Below, in pieces: positions 58,589 to 64,000 of a stretch of DNA of 64,000 bases. The stretch is from Pseudoalteromonas carrageenovora IAM 12662 (GTDB taxonomy: Bacteria; Pseudomonadota; Gammaproteobacteria; Enterobacterales; Alteromonadaceae): positions 3,367,520 through 3,431,519 of the forward strand of contig NZ_LT965928.1 in NCBI RefSeq assembly GCF_900239935.1. The letters run 5' to 3'. Every line of letters begins with the position of its first letter. The stretch's first letter is position 1. A program made the position numbers and the translations under genes. Under the pieces are notes generated by a model. It saw only the letters and a program-made list of their open reading frames with translations. It made no database searches and had not been told where the DNA came from.

Positions 58589-59037
58589 CTTTATGGCCGT
58601 TTAAAACAATACCGCTAGTATACCTGTTCAACTTAAAAACACGAGAGGGCTAGGTTATAGGTTATTTAATTACTCTAGGGCGTGTTGAACTTTGCGGATT
58701 GAAATTTGTTCAATCTAGGGGCGATTAAATCGCGGCGCGAGGTTTGTAACCTAGTGGGCTAAGTAAAAACCGAGTAACAAAGAGTTTATCGCCCCTAGGC
58801 AGAACCCGAAGGGCAGCGCATGTTTGGCATTTATGCTGCGTTATCGCCTATTTATGGGGAGTAACCACACTTCATAGGCTCCGCCTTGCCTAAAAACCAA
58901 ACACACTGCTGCAAATTCAACCATCAAAGATCAACACGCCCTAAATAAAAATAAGATTATAAATACTGACAAATGCAGCTCTCAGTACTACTTTTATAGT
59001 AACCAAATTTTTAGATTCACTATTGGAAAGGATAACA
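58589..59037. other. spacer holding the 264-bp element
   Basis: Most of this spacer is copy 2 of the element. The rest is AT-rich and must contain the promoters of the M50 protease and REC-EAL genes. Confidence 0.5.
58678..58941 (+). mobile_element. 264-bp MITE-like element, copy 2
   Basis: It starts GGGCGTGTTGA and ends TCAACACGCCC, is flanked by TA on both sides, and has inverted ends of about 28-30 bases. It has exactly the length of copy 1 at 29841-30104, is in the opposite orientation, and shares most of its sequence, including an internal AACCTAGTGGGCTAAGTAAA segment. It encodes no transposase. It lies in the spacer between the M50 protease and the REC-EAL gene. Confidence 0.9.
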
Positions 59038-60243
59038 ATGAAAAAAATAGTGCCGAATATTTTAGTAGTTGATGATTCAATGGCTATTTTAATTGTTATG
59101 GAAGCCATTCTCAAAGAATTAGGGCTATCTGAAACTATCACTACTTGCCTAAGTGCTAAAGACGCTTTAGCAAAAGTACAGGCTGAACCAAGCTATTATG
59201 ACGCCATTTTTACTGATCTAAATATGCCTGAGATGGACGGCATGGAATTAATACGCCACTTAGGAGAGTTAAATTACCAAGGCGGAATTATTATTGTTTC
59301 AGAGATGGATCATAAAGTAATTAGCTTAGCTGCAAACCTTGCTAAACAGCACAACGCCCACCTAATCGGTAATATTCCTAAACCGGTGCAACTAAGCCAA
59401 GTAGGTAATTTGCTGCATAAAATTGCACACCTTAATAGCCACACTTTAACTAAAGAACCTGCTATCACAAAAATTGAGCTAATTAAAGCATTAGAAAACG
59501 ATGAAATCACACCTTACTATCAACCCAAGGTAAACGCTGAAACCAATATTATAGAAAGTATTGAAGTACTAGCCCGTATTGTTTCAAAAGAAGATGGCAG
59601 TGTAATAATGCCTAACCGATTCATTAGCCTTGCTGAGGAGCAGGATTTAATAAATCAAATTACATTCTCATTATTTGAAAAAGCCACCAGCGACTTTGAA
59701 AATATAAAAAATCAGCTTGGACACAGCTTAAAGCTAGCATTTAACTTATCTCCAACTCAGCTTGACGACTTAAATTGCCCTAATAAGTTGCTTCTTATTT
59801 TGCAGTTAAACCAGCTCACACCTAGCAATGTCATTATTGAAATAACAGAGCAACATGCCCTATCAAGCCTTGCCCAATTAGAAACATTAAACAGATTGCG
59901 TATGCATGGCTTTGGTATTTCACTTGATGATTTTGGTGTAGGTTTTACCAATATGAATCAGTTAAGAAGCTTACCATTTACAGAAATAAAAATAGACCGC
60001 TCACTTATTAGTAATATAGAAACTGACCTTTTTTCTCAGGTAGTCGTTAGCTCTTTAATTAATATAACAAGCGGTGAGCATTTAGATTTAGTTGCCGAAG
60101 GTGTTGAGCGCCCTGAAGAGCTAGCCTATTTGAAGCACTACCGCAGAAACTTAGCTATTCAAGGCTTTTTATTTAGCCGCCCCAAACCTAAAGAAGAGTT
60201 TGTATCGTGGGCTAAAGAATGGACTGAAACGCCCCACTCATAA
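59038..60243 (+). CDS. response regulator with EAL domain (c-di-GMP phosphodiesterase)
   Basis: A receiver domain (about 1-125, phosphoacceptor Asp60 in FTDLNMPEMDG) is joined to an EAL domain (about 150-395). The signature reads EVL in ESIEVLARI, but the metal and catalytic residues are kept: NLSPTQL, EITEQ, the DDFG of SLDDFGVGFTN, KIDRS, VAEGVE and QGFLFSRP. It is therefore probably an active c-di-GMP phosphodiesterase, controlled by phosphorylation. The ATG at 59038 follows AAAGGA by five bases. No partner histidine kinase is nearby. Confidence 0.9.
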   Translation: MKKIVPNILVVDDSMAILIVMEAILKELGLSETITTCLSAKDALAKVQAEPSYYDAIFTDLNMPEMDGMELIRHLGELNYQGGIIIVSEMDHKVISLAANLAKQHNAHLIGNIPKPVQLSQVGNLLHKIAHLNSHTLTKEPAITKIELIKALENDEITPYYQPKVNAETNIIESIEVLARIVSKEDGSVIMPNRFISLAEEQDLINQITFSLFEKATSDFENIKNQLGHSLKLAFNLSPTQLDDLNCPNKLLLILQLNQLTPSNVIIEITEQHALSSLAQLETLNRLRMHGFGISLDDFGVGFTNMNQLRSLPFTEIKIDRSLISNIETDLFSQVVVSSLINITSGEHLDLVAEGVERPEELAYLKHYRRNLAIQGFLFSRPKPKEEFVSWAKEWTETPHS

Positions 60244-60269
60244 CATTAAAGTTAAACACGCTCGAGCAG

Positions 60270-61346
60270 TTAATTATCGCCTCGGGTGTGTTTATCTTCA
60301 TCACTGACTATATGGCCGCTGTTTGCCAAGCGTTGTCGCCAACGCTGCTTTGCAACCATACGCATATTAGTAGATTGGTCTCGCTCATCAACAATTTCGA
60401 GCCCCATTAATGCTTCTATCATATCCTCTAGCGTAACAATGCCTTGTACATCACCATACTCATCCACAATCAAGCAAATATGTGTGCGCTGTGTAAGTAA
60501 TGTTTGCAATAAAGACGATACATTATGCCCCTCTGGCACGGTGTGAATTGGCTTAATTAATTTACTTATTTTACAGTCAGTACCTAAACGATGATGCGCA
60601 AGCATAATATCGTTTTTATGCACAAAGCCTACAATGTCATCGGCGTCTTTATCAAATACCAATACACGAGAAAAAGATGATGAGCCATGCTCATTTAAAT
60701 ACTGATTTACGGTTAAATCTTTATGGATTTTAAAAAGTACGGTTCGCGGCGTCATTAAATCACACAATTTAGCATGCCTAAAGTGCAGCAAATTACGAAT
60801 AATTTCAGATTCATCTTCATGAAGCGCCCCCGACTCTGTACCAATATCTGCCATGGCTTCTATTTCTTGGCGAATGTAATAAGCTTCATCGTGCTTAGAG
60901 CCCATTAAATTAGTTAATTTTTGGGCACACCATACAAAAGGTTTTAGTAAAATAACTAAAAAGCGCAAAGAGTAAGTAACGCTGGGTGTTAATGCTCGCC
61001 AATAATTAGCGCCCAATGTTTTAGGTATAATTTCAGAAAGCACTAACACAAGTAGAGTCATTATGGCTGAGGCAATACCGACTGCGGCATCGGAGAAAAC
61101 AACTGCCGCTTGTGCCCCCACACCAGCAGCACCAGCAGTATGCGCTACTGTATTAAGCGTTAAAATTGCAGCTAATGGCTGATCTATATTGTTTTTAAGT
61201 TTTTCAAGCTGCTTAGCAAGCGCAGGCTGATTTTTACGAAGTAAAGCAACATAGCTTGGCGAAATACTCAGCAGTACAGCTTCCATAACCGAGCACAAAA
61301 ATGAAATAACTATGGCAACCACCATATAAATAATCAGTAAGGTCAC
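60270..61346 (-). CDS. CNNM/CorC-type membrane protein (DUF21, CBS pair)
   Basis: I start this protein at the GTG at 61346, five bases after GGAG; a TTG start 39 bases upstream would add 13 residues without a ribosome site. About residues 1-160 form the DUF21 membrane domain (IYMVVAIVISFLCSVMEAVL, LSEIIPKTLGANYW), followed by two CBS domains (about 190-310, with DLMTPRTVLFKI and VDEYGDVQGIVTLEDMIEAL). Members are Mg2+/Co2+ transport-related. The C-terminal CorC/HlyC domain is not present. Confidence 0.88.
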   Translation of the reverse strand: MTLLIIYMVVAIVISFLCSVMEAVLLSISPSYVALLRKNQPALAKQLEKLKNNIDQPLAAILTLNTVAHTAGAAGVGAQAAVVFSDAAVGIASAIMTLLVLVLSEIIPKTLGANYWRALTPSVTYSLRFLVILLKPFVWCAQKLTNLMGSKHDEAYYIRQEIEAMADIGTESGALHEDESEIIRNLLHFRHAKLCDLMTPRTVLFKIHKDLTVNQYLNEHGSSSFSRVLVFDKDADDIVGFVHKNDIMLAHHRLGTDCKISKLIKPIHTVPEGHNVSSLLQTLLTQRTHICLIVDEYGDVQGIVTLEDMIEALMGLEIVDERDQSTNMRMVAKQRWRQRLANSGHIVSDEDKHTRGDN

Positions 61347-61428
61347 TTTTTCTCCGATGCGTTGAACGTATGAGCATGGTAACAATACATGCTATATTTG
61401 GCCAAATTACCAAATAATAGGCACAAAC

Positions 61429-63924
61429 ATGAAATTTAGCTCACCTTGGTACAAACAAAATAAATTATTAAAACAAGCTGCTAGCATAATTACGTTGGGT
61501 AGTTTGAGCTTTACGGTAAATGCTGCTGCGCTCGATAAATCAAAAATACAATTTATAGGCCCACTTGCCGAAGATATGCAATTAAAGCCTTTTCAAACGC
61601 CACACGGCAACGCTATAGTTAATAATTTACTGCCACAATTGCAAGCTAATTCAGCTAGTTTGTCGGTATTTGGTAAAAAGCAGAGTTGGCAGCCATTTAA
61701 TAAAATAAATGCACTCACTTTAGGTGGCTTACAAGCGCTTAAATTTAATATTGAAACCACCCGCTTTAGCCAAGGTACGCTTACCTTAAAAGGGTTAGAG
61801 CAAGGCCAACTATTTATTAATGGTGAACTACAAAAAGGCGATAAAAGCAGCTATAAACTTGCGCTCACCAACGGCTCTCATACTGCTATTTTAGTAGCGC
61901 AACAAGTCGCTAATTGGAACGAAGTTAGTCTCGACTTTGTACCAAAAACTGACATTGACAAAATTACGCTTAGTACATCACAGCAAAAGCGCTTATCAGC
62001 CAAACAGTTATTCGATGCACCTACTATCAGCAGCCTAACTATTGCGCCCAATGCTAAGCAATATATTACAGTAACACGCACTTACAGTGATAAAACCGCA
62101 AATCAAGCAACTACAATTACCGAACTTAAAAACGACAATAACGAAACACTTTATCGATTTGAATCGGGCCAACCCAGTAACATTATTTGGAGCCCAGATA
62201 ACCAATATTTAGTGTACTTATTAAATGGTGAGCTTAAGCAATTAAACCGTAACAACTTCTCTATAAAAACCCTTGCTGAAGATTTAGAAGGAGCTAGCAA
62301 TTTTACCTTTTATAACACTAACAGCATTGTTTTTAGCTGGTCTAAATCTGCCGACGAAAACCACAGCTTAACTAAGCATTATAAAGGTCTGCAAGATCGT
62401 TGGTCGTACGCACGCACAAAAAGCCATGTTTATATGCTCGATACTAAAAGCAGCTTAATTAAAGCACTAAGCCAAGGGCCTATTTCGTATAGCCTTGAAG
62501 ATATAAACAGCAACCGCGGCAAAGTTTTAATGAGTCATTCTGTTATGGCCATGCAAGCATCAACACACCCAGAAACAGAGCTTGTGGAGCTTGATATAAA
62601 ATCAAACAAGTTAAGTTCTCTCGGTAAGTTTAAAACATTTAACCAAGCTAAATATGCAAATAAAGATGTATATGTAGTCGCTGGCCCAGATTTTAAAAAT
62701 GGCGCTGGCCGTGCTTTACCTAAAAATATGCTTGCCAATAATTACGATGGCCAACTTTATTTACTTACCGATAATGGTAAAAATGTAAAAGCACTCAGCA
62801 AACAATTTAATTCTGCCATTGGCCAGCTACATGTACTTGATAACGGCGATGCACTAATAAAAGTCACCGAGCAAGACACTCAGCCTCTTTATTTATTTGA
62901 TTTAAGCAAACAACGTTTTAAAAAGCTAAATACAGGGCTAGATATAGTTGAGCAATTTAGTTACTCACACGATAGAAATACAGAAGTACTTTTAAGCGGC
63001 ACAACAGCTTCATCACCACAGCAACTTAAACGTTTAAATATAAGCAAAAACAAATCGGAACTAGTCTGGGATTCAAAGCCGCTTGCATATACAAACACAC
63101 AAATACCAAGCCTTGAAGAGTTTAACTTTACCAATAAAGATGGCGTAGAAATAACTGGCCGTGTTTATATACCTAGTAATTTAGATAAATCAAAAAAACA
63201 CCCTGCACTCGTTTATTATTACGGCGGCACATCACCTGTTACTCGTGGTTTTACAGGGCGCTACCCATTTAACTTGTGGGCTGCAAATGGTTACGTTGTG
63301 TATGTAGTACAACCTACGGGCGCAACTGGCTTTGGACAAAAGTTTTCAGCCCAACATGTAAATGCATGGGGTGACTATACAGCTAACGATATTATTGAAG
63401 GCACGCATGCATTTTTAAATAAATACCCATATGTAGATAGCAATAAAGTTGGTAATTTAGGCGCGTCTTACGGTGGCTTTATGACTATGCTGCTGGCAAC
63501 TAAAACTGATATATTTAGCGCATCAATTGCTCATGCGGGTATTTCAAACTTAACCTCATATTGGGGCGAAGGTTGGTGGGGATACTTATACTCAGGCGAA
63601 GCCTCTAAAAATAGCTTCCCGTGGAATAATACTAAGTTATATAGCGACCACAGCCCAGTATTTCATGCAGATAAAGTAACCACCCCTATGTTACTCCTTC
63701 ACGGCGACAGCGACACTAACGTACCGGTTGGCGAAAGCTTAACAATGTACACCGCCTTAAAACTTTTAAACAAAGATGTAGAGCTTATTGAGTACAAAGG
63801 CGCCAACCATCAAATTTTTGCTCGCGATAAGCGATTTGATTGGTGGAATACTATGCTAGCCTATTTTGATAAAAAGCTAAAAGACGAACCCCAATGGTGG
63901 GATTCAATGTATTCAAAAGACTAA
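61429..63924 (+). CDS. secreted S9 family peptidase (prolyl oligopeptidase-type)
   Basis: After a signal peptide (cleavage near FTVNAAAL), a beta-propeller-like N-terminal part precedes an alpha/beta hydrolase domain (about 580-830). The catalytic triad is the serine of NLGASYGGF, the aspartate of HGDSDTNVPV and the histidine of GANHQIF. The 831 residues fit dipeptidyl aminopeptidase/acylaminoacyl-peptidase relatives. It probably cleaves short peptides in the periplasm or outside the cell, fitting a protein-degrading marine heterotroph. Confidence 0.92.
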   Translation: MKFSSPWYKQNKLLKQAASIITLGSLSFTVNAAALDKSKIQFIGPLAEDMQLKPFQTPHGNAIVNNLLPQLQANSASLSVFGKKQSWQPFNKINALTLGGLQALKFNIETTRFSQGTLTLKGLEQGQLFINGELQKGDKSSYKLALTNGSHTAILVAQQVANWNEVSLDFVPKTDIDKITLSTSQQKRLSAKQLFDAPTISSLTIAPNAKQYITVTRTYSDKTANQATTITELKNDNNETLYRFESGQPSNIIWSPDNQYLVYLLNGELKQLNRNNFSIKTLAEDLEGASNFTFYNTNSIVFSWSKSADENHSLTKHYKGLQDRWSYARTKSHVYMLDTKSSLIKALSQGPISYSLEDINSNRGKVLMSHSVMAMQASTHPETELVELDIKSNKLSSLGKFKTFNQAKYANKDVYVVAGPDFKNGAGRALPKNMLANNYDGQLYLLTDNGKNVKALSKQFNSAIGQLHVLDNGDALIKVTEQDTQPLYLFDLSKQRFKKLNTGLDIVEQFSYSHDRNTEVLLSGTTASSPQQLKRLNISKNKSELVWDSKPLAYTNTQIPSLEEFNFTNKDGVEITGRVYIPSNLDKSKKHPALVYYYGGTSPVTRGFTGRYPFNLWAANGYVVYVVQPTGATGFGQKFSAQHVNAWGDYTANDIIEGTHAFLNKYPYVDSNKVGNLGASYGGFMTMLLATKTDIFSASIAHAGISNLTSYWGEGWWGYLYSGEASKNSFPWNNTKLYSDHSPVFHADKVTTPMLLLHGDSDTNVPVGESLTMYTALKLLNKDVELIEYKGANHQIFARDKRFDWWNTMLAYFDKKLKDEPQWWDSMYSKD

Positions 63925-63945
63925 TTTATAAGTTATTTTAAATAT

Positions 63946-63980
63946 TTAGCACCTTTTAATTAGTTTAAAGGTGCTAATTT
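63946..63980 (+). terminator. possible terminator after the S9 peptidase gene
   Basis: TTAGCACCTTT and AAAGGTGCTAA form an 11-pair stem with a loop of about ten bases. The T run after it is weak (TTT), so termination is uncertain. Confidence 0.55.
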
Positions 63981-64000
63981 AATCCTTACGTAACACCCTA

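Overview
The window reads as a chromosomal segment of a marine gammaproteobacterium of the Alteromonadales, most likely Pseudoalteromonas. This is inferred from low GC, the protein styles (AcnB, TypA, NtrBC, PlsB, an OmpA-type porin), psychrotolerant-looking AT-rich spacers, and a gene order partly shared with the E. coli typA-glnA-glnL-glnG and yihY-dtd-yiiD neighbourhoods. No rRNA, tRNA, CRISPR array, prophage or complete insertion sequence was seen. Nearly all genes are housekeeping or core accessory genes; the unusual material is one metabolic operon, two families of small repeats, and one gene broken by a repeat.

Layout. 0-3.2 kb: a hotdog thioesterase, a prolyl-hydroxylase-like oxygenase, and an operon of a 2OG-Fe dioxygenase with a PLP cysteine-desulfurase-like protein. 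3.4-10 kb: acnB (GTG start), an OmpA-family porin, and selO overlapping a Tag-like DNA glycosylase. 10.0-14.5 kb: a promoter and a lysine riboswitch lead into dapA, dapD, a divergent LysA-like decarboxylase and an AstE-like deacylase. 14.6-22 kb: pldA, a GNAT/hotdog fusion, a spermidine-synthase-like methyltransferase, dtd-yihY and three exported proteins. 22-29.5 kb: typA divergent from glnA, a DUF4124 protein, ntrB, ntrC and a cyclic-nucleotide-binding-type protein; glnA has a sigma-54 promoter and an NtrC palindrome. 29.4-30.4 kb: a lipoprotein gene split by a 264-bp miniature inverted-repeat element. 31-35.5 kb: an S4-domain protein, a small membrane protein, acnA and a second DUF4124 protein. 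35.6-40 kb: cysJ-cysI-cysH. 40-44.3 kb: a modular secreted endonuclease I, a GT29-like protein, an exported protein divergent from a membrane-linked XRE regulator, and a repeat cluster. 44.3-49.5 kb: the complete 11-gene S10 ribosomal operon with promoter, leader and terminator. 49.7-64 kb: plsB, tesB, an EVE protein, a hydrolase, a potassium channel, a short-chain fatty acid transporter, an M50 protease, the second 264-bp element, a REC-EAL protein, a CNNM/CorC-type protein and an S9 peptidase.

How parts work together. CysJ and CysI form sulfite reductase and CysH supplies sulfite from PAPS. NtrB/NtrC control glnA through the sites seen upstream of glnA. AcnA and AcnB are the two aconitase classes. 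The riboswitch operon is the most interesting unit: DapA and DapD are standard early succinylase-branch enzymes, but the decarboxylase lacks the usual EPGR motif and the last gene resembles enzymes that remove N2-succinyl groups. A route that decarboxylates N-succinyl-diaminopimelate and then desuccinylates N2-succinyl-lysine, bypassing DapE and DapF, would explain this gene set; this is inference.
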